Source of the DNA: Ascaris suum
Taxonomy: Eukaryota > Nematoda > Chromadorea > Rhabditida > Ascarididae
Direction of reading: 5' to 3'
Assembly: GCA_013433145.1 (NCBI GenBank)
Contig: CM024175.1
Coordinates: 4,014,516 to 4,078,515 of the forward strand
DNA length: 64,000 nt
Shown here: in pieces, positions 11,829-24,197 of the stretch
Layout of the letters: every line of letters starts with the position of its first letter
Numbering within the stretch: position 1 is the stretch's first letter
Translations under genes and position numbers: made by a program
The notes under the pieces: generated by a model
The model's database searches: none
Seen by the model: only the letters and a program-made list of their open reading frames with translations
What the model was told of the DNA's origin: nothing

Positions 11829-14800
11829 TTCCTTGCGTCTTTATAAGTTAGCTCATTTGCTCCTTGCTAGCAAACATAAATTTAATTTAATCACTGCGAC
11901 CGGGCTAGGATCTACGCGATGGGGCCCGTTGAACACAACTTACTGTCAAGCAAGACCGTAGCCTGTTTATATCTGCGGCCACGGCCTGAAGGCATGGGGA
12001 GGTCATAATACACACGGGGAAGATACCACATCAAGATCAACAACTATGAGCGTACAACTTGTTACACAGTGAAGGTTACAACGATCACTGCGAATATAAA
12101 ACTGAATAGATCACAACAGATCACTTTTTAACGTAGATCACTCGTTAACAATCACAAACACCTACAAGGCCTTAAGCTTGGCACTTCTAACAGTCCTGAT
12201 CAAAGAGAATGATTGCTAGTTAAATAATTAACTACTCCAATATACCTGAAGACATATTTACTCATCTCTCAGCTGACTAATGGGAACTCGTTGTCGTTCC
12301 GGCAACTTTGCTTTTATGATCCTTTCCCCATTAAATGAAGCAATCTCATAAAAACTGCAATCATATTTTGATGAAGTAAAAATGTTATCATCAATGATTA
12401 ATAAAAGTAAATAGTTACCGAAGGACGATGAGATGAACGTTGAATATCGAAATGAAATCTTGAAAATGGTTCATAACGTTCAAGCAAATCATAAGCGGGT
12501 GACATTAGAATTGCGCACCTGCAATATGATAGATAATTTGTAGGTGTTAGCTGAATTATGATTATTCGCAACGCACATACACACTTATTGATACGGCTTA
12601 TATGCGTAACGGTAGCAAATATTCTTGTTGACAAACGAAGCATAATAACATGCAACTCATATATGTTTTAATTAAACCAAATTTCATTGACAAGTTTTCA
12701 AACAAGTACATGTTTTATGCACATATGCAAATGAGTGTTATGGTGACGTCGAATAAGTACTTGTTTAATTGATCACTCGATGACTGTTTGATTTCTTTGT
12801 GGTAACCACTGAAACGAGGGTTGTGAATTTTGTTAGTCATAATGCATACATTATTGCTGCCCTCTGTATCAAATTTCAGTTTATATCATCAAGTTCGAAA
12901 TGAGGCTGGAGAAGTTGCATATATCTTTCGAGCGATTGGATTATAATTTCTGCCTATAAAAGGTTAATCTTTTGTAGATTGATAAATTGGAATATGATGA
13001 TATTATTTCGCGCGGTTGCACTTTTGGTGGATAATTTATGAAACCGGTTGGTGCGCTGACAAAAATGCAAGAGTTGATGTTTCGCGACCTTGTCTAGAAA
13101 GCTTCGCCACTTATTTCCGGCTCAAACATGTCCAAAATGTACTCCAACAGATTACGCAATGCTGTTTCCATATGCAATTGCAATTAAACGCTTGGAAATG
13201 TCGAAGTGGGAAGATCAAGCTGAAGTTTGGAAAGAGAACCTTTCAATTCCATAGGTAATACCTACCAAATTTCGCAACCCTTTTGATTCTGAAGTCGAGC
13301 AACCCCAGGGGTAACCAGACATCTGCATGCATACAAGCAAAAGCAAGATGTGCTCTGCAAACTGCAAATCTGCAAAAGCGGATAAAAGCTAGAAAAACCG
13401 CCGGACAGTAAATGAACGAACAACATCAGCGCTTGGCGTAACGTTCAGCTTTCGGGTTTGTGCATTACGTTTCTATACCACATGAATAGACAAAGCTTTA
13501 TTTGTTCTAAAGCAACGCACTCGTACAGCTTTATCAAAAATGCGCACCTAAATACCTCTCAAGTATTATTTGTTTTCAAAAGAAATGCGGCTCTTCAGCT
13601 TGGACAATCAAATCTCACTATGATTTCAGCTTCACTATCAAATTTTGAAACAATTTTCCGAGAAATTCGTTGCATCAGCGAATCAATCTTTGCATCAGTC
13701 TTCACAAATGGATCGTTTCCCAATCCATTGTGATGCGCTTAGAATTATTTCAAGGCATATGGCAAATTGCACAAACTCTTATAATGCTGCACCGGAAATT
13801 TGTGTTTCCAAAAAAAAATGTTACTGCAAACTTGTCATACGAAAAAATAAGTAATATAATTTATACTTAAAGAACATAAAAGACGTTAAAAGTCGTCATC
13901 CGTGGAAAGCGTACAGTGAGCGTAATGGGAGCCCGAAACGGGAATGCGTGTTGTTTGGGAGCGGATGATGGTGCATTTGCCCCCAAGGGGGTGCTATATA
14001 TTGCCCTCATGATCAACGGGACAATCGATGATTGCGCGACGGGATGAACACACATAACGGAAGGAAGTATGCAAAATAAGAACAAAACATTTTCATACTC
14101 ATGAATACATAGAGATATCTATGTGATAGCCCATAGATTCTTCAAGAGCAGTGAAGGAAGTATTCATCTGCCGAAAAGCCTTCAAGTTCACCGGCAACAA
14201 CTTTCGCTGATACCAAAAACAATTTGAGGAGCACCGGAAAAAGTTCCAAGTGCTGCTGATATTATATTTTCTGCTTATCATTGAAAACAGCTGAAATGAG
14301 TGCACAAATCACCATAATGTGGAAATAAAACTGTGCTATACCATTATATCAAATCTTTGTGTTGTTCTCCTCTGCGAACATCATCTGTTGAAGGCAAACA
14401 GGAAACGCCTGAAACGTCAAACGACGCTTTCGCAGCAATAGAAACTGAAAGGGCGTCAAAATTTTTGAGCAAAAACAAATTATTTGTAATCAACTCAGAA
14501 TCTATACGAAAAAAAGTGCCGAATAACTCGAGTTTGGATGTGAGGCACAAGTCAAATCGCTTTACGTTGTGAAAAGCCGTTGCATATACCATTCATCGTG
14601 CAAAAACTGTTTAGTGTTGGTAAGCTCGGTTAGTGGATAGCACATACCTGACAAAAAAGTAAACTTTTTTTAGCCATCAACAAGCAGGTGATTGTAGACC
14701 GCTAACTCACACATACAGCAACGGTTCAAAGTACCCAGGTTTAATCTTCAAAGCTAAGAAATCACAGACATATGCGTAGATTCACAGCAGATGCCATTCG

Positions 14801-16621
14801 CCATTCCTGAAAAACTGTCGGCTTGCAACGAAATTCGTATATGAATTAGTCGACAGCATTACTACTACACTACACCATCCTGTCCATGAAGCCCAGAGCC
14901 ATTACTGGTAAGCTTCAAGGCACCATCCTGGAAAGAACTCATCTCATTTCAAGAAATAAAGGTCTTGCGTAAAGGTCTTTGACCGCTGCAAATCCACTCG
15001 GAAAGTTCTGTCCACAAAATGCAACATTTTTGATTCAAAAATATGCCGCACATCAATTTTTTATACATCTTTTCCTATCAGGTGATGACGTTTGTCGACT
15101 ACGGCTAACTAGGTCTCCATAACGTATCCTCTATCGTAAATACTTTTGAATTCATAATGAAATCGAATATGATAGGATGCATATTCATTGAAGAGGCTTG
15201 CTTTATGTAATCATGCCCATAGTTCTCGAATCCCTCTCGTCAATTCCTAGTCATTGAGCATAAATCCTGAGAAGTACGATTCGAAAGTGTTCTCCCTGAT
15301 GCCTTATTACTAAATTCATTTCCCCAACATTTAATGGATGCGTTGCATCTGTAGAAAATGAGAACGCATGAGATTGCTTCTGCACTTAATGACGCCTATC
15401 GTGTTGCTCATCAGGGATTTCGTCAACGCACCCAACGTTGGGAACATCGATTCGTGCCCATAGATAGACTACTCGTGAAGATGTGAGCTTTTAATTCTTC
15501 GTCTTATCTCGTACTCATTAACTAACAAACACCCGGTTAGTTGGCAGTGGATGCTTAACACTTTCGCAGAACGTCGGTCTTAGATAGGAGTGAGATGTCC
15601 TGGCCTGAATCCCGTTCCACTCTATTCTTGATTAAAATAATAGACGAAAATATGTTTATTTGTATCGAAATGTAAAAGCCTTGATGTCATATAGCCACCT
15701 AAATGGTGGATTACGTATTTCATTAGTTTTATACAGCAGAGGTTCATTGAGAAATTTTATATTCTCACCATACTTTTCTACGCTTTTTTGCATAAATATG
15801 CAAAACACAAAAGTTAGCGAGTAATTAGAAAATTATGGGTCGAGTGCTTTAGGCAAAGTTCTTCGTGGAGCTTCTTCTGAGAAATCGTATTTTTTTGAAA
15901 TGTTTATAGACTTGTGCTCATCCTTGTTATTGATGAATTGAGATTTTATTCTTAATGCATTCGAAAAGAGTATTCCTTACCTTCGAGTAATGTATCTTTC
16001 AAATGAAACTATACTATTTCCTAAAAGCAAATAGCGCAAGTGGCTGCGTCAATTCATCCTTCTCAGAAGCAAAATCGAGTCGTCGTGGTAACGATTTCTG
16101 CACGGCGAGCCAGCTATATTCCATGTGATTCTATTTGTTTACTTGCTGCGTCAGTCTCTCTTTTTTTCTACTTGTCTGCAAATTTTCCACTATTTTTTCA
16201 TCTATTCCATATAATTGAATATTATATGTTGCATAAGTTCAGATTCAGTGATGTCACAAGTAGAAAACTTCTCTTGAATGGATAAATACTCAAAGACAAA
16301 CAAATAGGATAGAAAGGGAGGTAGAACAAGGGTACAGTCAAAATAACCAATCGCTCGAGAACACGGAGAAAAAATAGTTGTGCTTCGGAGAAAGCAGAAT
16401 TGTTTTTACTTAAAGTTTGTTCAAGAATTTTGTGCGAAGGACCTATACAGCCCATAAGTGACGAACGATCTGATTTTGTGACCAGTCGTGAACACTTCAC
16501 TTAAGTATACTCTTAGAGTTTCCCTCGTCTCCTGCTACAAAAATAGCTCTTCTAGCGGTTTGGAAACGCTGACAGCGAAAAACTCATCCTATCATATCAG
16601 TCGAGCTTAATCATTGCAAAA
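11829..16621. other. stretch without a supportable gene
   Basis: Contains a small phase 2 frame after aatttcag (12880-12946) and a GC-richer block at about 13890-14050 that may be a repeat. Open frames on both strands at 14333-14592 are compatible with chance. Confidence 0.35.
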
Positions 16622-16741
<120 letters not shown>

Positions 16742-19700
16742 AGCTGTTTCTCTTATTAGATGTCGCTTTCTAAAGTAGTACTTGCATCTTTTGATATTTT
16801 TTGGTTCAAATCCGATGCGTTCTTGATATTAATTTTACGGGATGCAAATTCTGAAAACCATGGAAATGCTAAAAAGAGAGAGAAGAAGAGAGATCGACTG
16901 CTATCACTGAAAATTACCTCTATGTATAAAATTTCTGGAGAATATATAAAGCTTTAACGAAGTTGAAGTTTCTTGAGAGTGTTGACCACGTTGAAGCTAT
17001 TTACCACTTCAAACTCCCTCAAGTTGTTGAAATCTTTGAAATATTTTCCGAAAGCAATAAAGTGCTCTCTGTAATTCCGTCAAATTTTCTTCGAGAATCC
17101 CCCCGATGGCAATTATACATCAGAGTTAACCAGCAAAGGAATCTATTCGATAAAGGATATATGAAACTGCAATATAAAAACCGAGATAATGGATGCAAGC
17201 AAGCTAAGCTTTCGTTACTCGACGCGTCGCCTCCTTCAACAAGCATAGTTCGCACATCTGTTCTTTGCCTTCACTCATGTGATATCTCAGCACCATTGCT
17301 TTTGCCTATGAGCCTAATATAGATGAAACTTCCAACATTTATGTATACAGTTTTTGAATCAAAACCACTGAATTAAGGTTCATTGTTCGCCACTTAAATT
17401 TTTAAAAAATCGAGTTGGAGTAAATTATAAGTGCTGTCTGTTGAGGTGCATTTTATCTGATGGCAAAGACAAATCCGATAATATTTCTTTCCTATGAACT
17501 TTCGCAAACTTCATTTGTAAATATGCACTGCCATGACATTTCTGTCGCATACGTATGAGTGTGTGAACCTCTTCGCTATTTACAATCCGTGAACCGTTGA
17601 AGCTAAGGCTGCAAATTTTCTTGGGTCAACGCTCACATGTAAAAGGACTCATTATGCCGAATGCATTTCATTTAATATATCATAGTTTGAATTAAATTAG
17701 AAGTATTCAGACGTACCAAAACATTGCATGTTTTTAGTCTCGTTAGACCTTCACTTAATAGTTTTTCAATTCTCGGAAACCTCTATGAAGATTTGTATGT
17801 GATGTCGTCTTGGTTAAACTGTGAAAGTGATAACCAGCTTTTTTTAGTTTGTATTTCTAATTTGCGATAGAACTGATCGGCCAGCTGAGAGGCGTGCAAA
17901 AAGCGAATTGCGTATCAACGCTTCTATATTATTCCACTTCTTACATCAAGTGCTAAGCGAAAAAAAAAGCAAAAATCCACAAATACGGAGCGAATTTTCT
18001 ATAAACTCAGAACGCAGATCTGCTTCTATGCGGTGATTGAGCAATGCTTTAAGAACCGTGTAAGTTCAGAAATCCATATTAGTGCACATGGTTACCATCT
18101 TCATTTCGATCCAACTCAGTGTGAATGATTTTTAGGCTAATCCTAACATTGAGGAATTCTCCGAACCTTTCAGAAGCTCCCTTTGTGACCAATTGTTTGC
18201 ACTAATGAGTATGATTAACCAAACACGAAATGAAAAAAGTGAATGAGCTGATTACGACAATATTAGGCGATGATATTTCTTTCGAAGAGCGCTGAAGTTA
18301 TGAGGGATAAACCTGCAAAGTAAATTGCTTATTTATAGGCCTTTAATTGCATTCTGGTCGAATAAAAATACACGTGTCCCGCAAGTTGTGAGAGACCTAT
18401 CGAGGTCATCGTTTGAAACAAAGCTGTCAAAGCAGAGACTGTGAGTAATCCAAGGAAAGCTGCGCGCTACGCTAAATTTTGATTGCAGCTGGCGCTGTTT
18501 TTTCGCTCAGACTTTCTGGATGACAAGTATGTTTGTTAAATTTTGCACCCTCTTTGAATCCAACGAAATTTATCCATTATACTCTTAAAGTCTTTTATGT
18601 GTTAGTAAGGATCCACAAAGTAATTGGATATGCCAAAATAATCCGATCATTGCCTTTACCCGTCCTTAATCCACTGATCGAAATAGTAATATCTTAAACA
18701 ATTGAAAGCGTACAGAGATATGTAGATAATCGATTCGTAACTAACTGCTCGGTTTGATATGCTCCGGAAGGATCGAAACTAATTTACGATAGTATGCTTG
18801 TCGAATGAGTGCGAATGAAAGTGATTCAATGTGCATGTGCGAACACAGCGAAAATGCCAATTCGTATGCATTCTTATATATTTTTGTGAATTTGCTCGCA
18901 AAATCCGTTATACCAATATTGTATCTGTTTGTATGTAGGTGTTTGTTTGTCAGCCTAGCCGATAATTTCAATACGGATAATAGCAAAGAAAGAATTAAGT
19001 GATTTGATAGTTGTGGTGAACACAATAGCTAATTATGATTCCTATGCAAATGTTTACATTACTCTATAATTTTTGATAGAACTTAACATTTAAAAGAAGA
19101 AAACCTTATGTGCATTTGACACAGTTTGGTTTTTCTGTTCTCTCAGTTGGGCTATAGAAATAACAACTTTTTGCTTAAGGGTTGTATCAGTGGACAAATA
19201 TATGAAGAGATCACTTCGCGCATTCATTATTTGTTGTTAGCTTATGGAACACATTATTCGGATGGATAGAATACAAAAGCGCATGTCGCGCCAGTCCCTC
19301 TGGTGCGCTTTCCAGTTTACTAGAAGCTCGTAATGAAATGAGCATTAAAAACTATGCAGTGGAATGTCGTTGCAGATCATTACAACCATTGACTGTAGAG
19401 AAAAATCATATGTTCTAAATCAGCGGATCATTATCAATATGTGTCCTAAATATGCGATGTGGGTTGCGCTCGGCTCGATGAAAGAGAGTTTTCTGCCTTA
19501 GATGCGAGAAAATTCATTTTAAATCATAGTATCAATATAGAGTACTTTGAGAGGAATTTCTGAGCATTTGCTTATGATGTCCAGCGAGCTTAATGTTAGC
19601 AATTTCGATAGTTTCAACGATGACATATTAACTGCAAAAATAGTAAATCTACTGAAGTCGCTTCAGTGGAACAAATCTTCAGAGAGAAAAGGAGAAATAA

Positions 19701-20910
19701 ATGCACAAAGATAGCAAAAAACTTTAAAAGCGGGAACTTCGCACGTTACTTAAACAATGGTAGTTCAAGGAATCGACTAGAATAAGTAGATTTTTGCAAA
19801 CGTGAATATGTTTACTTTCAGATACCTTTTTCAAGAATGCTAGCATTGCGTCGAGTATCTGTATTATCTATATGGAAATATTCCATCCGATCGATCAGCG
19901 TCAATCGAATGCCAATGATAAAAGCGGCGGTTTCATCTATTCAGCCAATGAATTCCATTTCAGAAGAGCAGAAAAATGCATCAATTACCGCTACGGATAT
20001 TGCCCATTCTTTACAGAAAATAACGCGTCAAGTAGAGAGCTCAATGCATTGTAATGCTCTTTGATTTTTGCATATTCTTTTTTTGCAAGTTAAACTTCAA
20101 TGCTGGTTCCTTCACATAGAATATTCAAATTCAACAAAATACAATATTCAAATTACACAGACAACGTAATGAGTCGCTCTTATATATCGCAGCGCTAGAT
20201 TGTGATTTCTTTTTTTTCCCAATTTCTCCCTTCGTCTTTCCCTAAAACACGTACCGTGCTGACTTGCATGACATATTATCTCATCGTTGGATCAAGCGAA
20301 GGTCACAGGGAGAAGAGCAACGAAAAGATGAGATTCTGCTCTGATAGATACTAATGAGAAAAAGAGTGTCACTCATACGTTTATGAACCACCCTGTAATG
20401 ATCAAAAAAAAAAAAAAAAGGAAAATTGCTGGGTAAGAAAGTAAAAAAGTTTCAAAGACGGCTGCAATAAATATTTTCTAAGGCATTTTTTTTTCACCAG
20501 AATGGAGAAGGGAGGCCAAAAGGGAGGGGAGGGCTTAAGGTAATGGAATGCGTCCACAATGTTGGTAAAATATACCTTAAGGCTTAAGGTAATCAAACAC
20601 ATTCAAAGGTTAGTTGTAATCACGTGGAATGCGCATTCTTTGCTAGCGCATCGTCCTCAACATTAAACCGACTTCCACAGGAATTTCATATACGTCATTA
20701 ATTTAGAGAGCGGATGGTAAAATATAATATTTCGCCATCATTGTTGTGGACTCGGCCGGTAAACGTATTCGGCCAGCTGTGGACACACTCAAACGGCGCA
20801 AAAGTTCGTTCAGCTATTGACTAGACTGGCTGGCGATTATTGAAATTGCTAGCCTTTGTTTAAGTTTATGAATGTGAATGTGTTTTCATGTAATGTTAGT
20901 TGATTTTCAG
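16742..20910. other. stretch without a firmly supportable gene
   Basis: A 119-codon frame at 16963-17322 and a frame entered after tactttcag at 19821-20052 (KCINYRYGYC core) are the longest. Neither has partner exons, and their lengths are expected by chance. Confidence 0.3.
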
Positions 20911-21057
20911 CATTGTCTATGAGTGACGACTTGAATGCGAACGATATGAAGAGTGAAGCGATGATAGATGATAGTGAAGCGGAAAGAATCATCAAAGAGC
21001 ACAACAAACATTTCCTACGAATTGAACTTTTCTATGAGAATGCAGAAGACGATTGAT
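20911..21057 (+). CDS. small acidic ORF or terminal exon after a TTTTCAG acceptor
   Basis: Eight bases after gattttcag an ATG opens MSDDLNANDMKSEAMIDDSE, then AERIIKEHNKHFLRIELFY and ENAEDD to TGA. Such spacing fits a trans-spliced start of a 45-residue protein. It would also fit a last exon entered in phase 1. No family is recognised and a chance frame is possible. Confidence 0.3.
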
Positions 21058-21536
21058 TTTCGAATCAGCGAAAATTAATATCATTTTCTTCACATATTAT
21101 GTAAATTTAAATTTAAATTGACCATAAACATATCACAGCAAGGCTTGTCCAATTGATTCGATCAACACAACCATGGACTGATTTCATTTTATCGAAAAGG
21201 CATTATTGGGTATTTTGATTATCGCTCTGAAGTTTGCTCCTCATATCTTCATACTAATACCCGATAATATTTGTTGGACTTGATAATTGACAATAATCAA
21301 AATAATGACATATAAAATCCCAAAAATATTCAATATTCTAAATGCCATAAAAGTTAGTTGAATTTTGCACTTTGTTACAAAGTTGTGAAAACATTTCTTC
21401 GATATTTCCCTAACTATCGCTGAGGAACGATATGGCCACTAGTTTTCAAATAATTCGCAGGATATGTAGATTGAAGAGCATAGTTTACAGTTTGCAATCC
21501 GGAGCTGCTCACCATGAAGTGTCGTATGGTAAACAG

Positions 21537-22072
21537 TGATTGATTCGGAAAACTTTTTCATTTTAATGAGCCATTTCGATTTCCTCGATTGCCACTCCAT
21601 TTGTAGATTGTTCCTCTGCTCGGTAAGTAATTTACTTTCGTATATACTTTTACCACTCCACAATTTAGGTCGTTTGCTATATTCTGGGAAGCTGGTTATA
21701 CAAGCTCGTACATATCATCCATCTCTTACAACCCTTTACGATATTTTGCAGTTTTCATTATTCACTCGAAAATAAACACATCAGTGCTTATTTTTTTATA
21801 TTCTGCAACACCTCATTCCGGTACCACTTCAACTTCCCACTTAGCCATTAGAGATATAACACCACATTGCATATGCAAAACGAATGCAAATGCAACATAG
21901 TTCCGAGGAGTGACTGTTGTGCATTTGGAAATACTTATCGCATTTGCAGAATCAATATGGCGATAGGAAACCAAGTTGCATTAGTGTTGAGGATATTAGA
22001 CGTCCATTCTACTTGGCCGATTGCATGTATAAGGCTCACGTTTGCAATAAAATGACAGCCGACTTGCGCTTG
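21537..22072 (+). CDS. two internal exons with a follistatin/Kazal-like cysteine pattern
   Basis: Exon 21537-21622 (acceptor ggtaaacag, phase 1 to 0, donor gtaagt) joins exon 21950-22072 (acceptor catttgcag, phase 0 to 0, donor gtgaga). The join reads FLDCHSICRLFLC, SNQYGDRKPSCISVEDIRRP, then FYLADCMYKAHVCNKMTADL. Y-x3-C-x6-C matches the second half of a Kazal domain (Y-x-N-x-C-x6-C), and C-x3-C-x4-C-x9-C resembles the preceding follistatin-type subdomain. The span from the third cysteine to the tyrosine is about four residues longer than usual and the sixth cysteine was not found. Kazal modules are extracellular, in protease inhibitors and matrix proteins. Start and end of the gene are unknown. 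Confidence 0.4.
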
Positions 22073-24078
22073 GTGAGAATAAGTGAGCTGCTAACCAATT
22101 TTTTCATATGGGATGATCCAACATCAATACTTCAACAAACGACTTTTCACTGCGATTTATCGCGACGACAATAAAGCTGCCTCAACCCGCTGTAGCACTA
22201 CATCAAGTGATGATCCCGTCCGTGCTTTGGTTCAAAAATATTTCCTCTCATCTGACGGTGAAGCAGTGTGCATTTTTTAATGTCTTTAATCACTTTCGAC
22301 TCTACAGTGGCGAAGTTACCTTATTCTGCTGCTATCAGGCACCTATGACCTCGCTTATACTTTAGCCACCAACAACATCGAGCACCTTCACCTCTACGCA
22401 AAATCCTTCCAATAAAGAATGGCCAACTCGTTACAGGGAGAGATTTCATTGGAAAATGAAAAACTTCTGGGAGCAAGAAAAACCGGGTCAGAGCCGAACG
22501 AGGAGGTATGGGAACGGGCCGTGGCTGGCGGACCCAGGAGCAAAAACTTGGTCAGAACCTGGCAAAAGTAAGAAATTTCCCTCTCTATCAATTCCTGAAA
22601 ACTGCCGGGAAAAATAAGGATCAAGAACCATGAAGTTCACGTCGACGTCCACTTTGATCATCTCTGAAAGTCCGGTAAGCCATAAATAGATCTAGCACTG
22701 CAGTACTTGCTGTGACTGGTGACCATTATCGAATGTCAGAACATAACAAACACCACTGAAAGCATTTTAAACAGTTCTTTAAAAATACAATAATAGAACG
22801 GATCATAGCAAATGAGAACATTCTCACCCAATTGATTAACATGCCGACGCGTTTATGAGCACAACACCTCAGCCAAAAACCTCATTAGACAACCAAACAA
22901 ACACAATGATAGATTTTTTACCGAATGATGCGCCGTATTTTCACCGATCGTTTAGCAGTAATCGATTATTGTAACCATTTACTACACTTGTTAAATTATA
23001 TTCCACGTATCTCTTCCTTGATTGTTACGCCTCGCTAAACGCATTAAAAATATAGAAAAACACGAAAGTGTTGGTATTTAGAGAAAATCGAAGAAATTCG
23101 AAGAGAAAATCAAGTAGGTCGAACGTTGCCGACCAATTTATGTTCTCCTCTATCAAATAATGTTTGATAAAACTTAAATATTTGGGCAAGAAGTGCCTCA
23201 AGGATTTCGCAAAAAAAAACGTTTCCTAATAAAAGCCTTTAAATATACTAAATAACCAACTCAATCACGACACTCAACAATTGCATAATGTATGCAAAAG
23301 TTGAGAATATTGAAATGATGAGGCGCTTCTTTGTCAAGCAAAGAGGAGACTTTCTTTTACTGCTTAGTGAAAATCCTCTCCTATCTTTGTATAACTTGTA
23401 TAGTAAGATGCGAATGAAATAAATACATAGACGGAAACGAAACATTACATTTACAGAAATCGGAAGAGAAAAAATGAAAGAAAAATTTAGCGACGCCGTG
23501 TTAGGATGCAACCTTGAGTAATTTTCTGTCATAGAATGGGAACCATCCACGACTCCCAAGACCCCCTCTCCCCACCCAAATCGCGGTAGGTGATCACGTC
23601 AGCTCCGCCTAAGAGCATAACCTCGGTAGATACGAGTAGCTTTCCTTCGAAAGGATAAGGCAAAGCCCGAACAAAGCTGCCCAGCGAAATCCTTTGCAGT
23701 CAAAGGAGATCGAAAACACTCGCCTATGGATATGTCGGGATTGCAAACGTCGTCGCAAGCACGGTTTCCTTATATTTTTTATCCAGCTGCTCAACGCTGA
23801 ATAATTTTACTTCTTCTGCAACACTTAAACCACGTGAAATATGATTTAGTGAAGGGTGATAATATTTAACTTTAGGTTTGAATCAAAAGCAACCGGACAA
23901 GCCCGCTTAATTGTAACTGATGTGGTAATTAATATTCTCAAGTAAACAATCCCCCATGGAAGTGGCAGATACAGTGATGGATCCTTACAACGGCGAAATG
24001 ATAAACACAATCACAGAGATATCCCGTCATCACAAATTGTGTTAGTGAATCGAACCTTATGAAGGCGGCCTAATGTGT
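22073..24078. other. stretch between the Kazal-like exons and the YIPF6 3' end
   Basis: A phase 0 frame after ctctacag (about 22308) reads WRSYLILLLSGTYDLAYTLA and ends just before an AATAAA. It could be the last exon of the upstream gene but lacks the expected sixth Kazal cysteine. A GC-richer block at about 23520-23770 may be a repeat. Nothing else stands out. Confidence 0.3.
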
Positions 24079-24197
24079 TTAGAAACTCGAATGAGAAACA
24101 ATAATCCAGCTCACGACAAAATAAAATAAGAATATTGGATAAACTGATAGAAGTTTTCTCTTCTCCGGTTGTGATCCAGAAAGAAACGCCATCGATG
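24079..24197 (-). CDS. YIPF6: YIPF6 exon 7 (terminal)
   Basis: The acceptor is gctttgttttcag and the incoming phase is 1. The exon encodes SMAFLSGSQPEKRK then LLSVYPIFLFYFVVSWIIV and stops at TAA 24081-24079. The A-S-x-A-F-L, S-Q-P and Y-P-x-F-L-F-Y-F-V-x-S-W blocks are those of the YIPF6 C-terminus. No AATAAA was seen shortly downstream on this strand. Confidence 0.93.

Noticed and set aside
16800..16814. GGTTCAAATCC resembling a tRNA B box
   Set aside because: Upstream sequence cannot fold as a tRNA.
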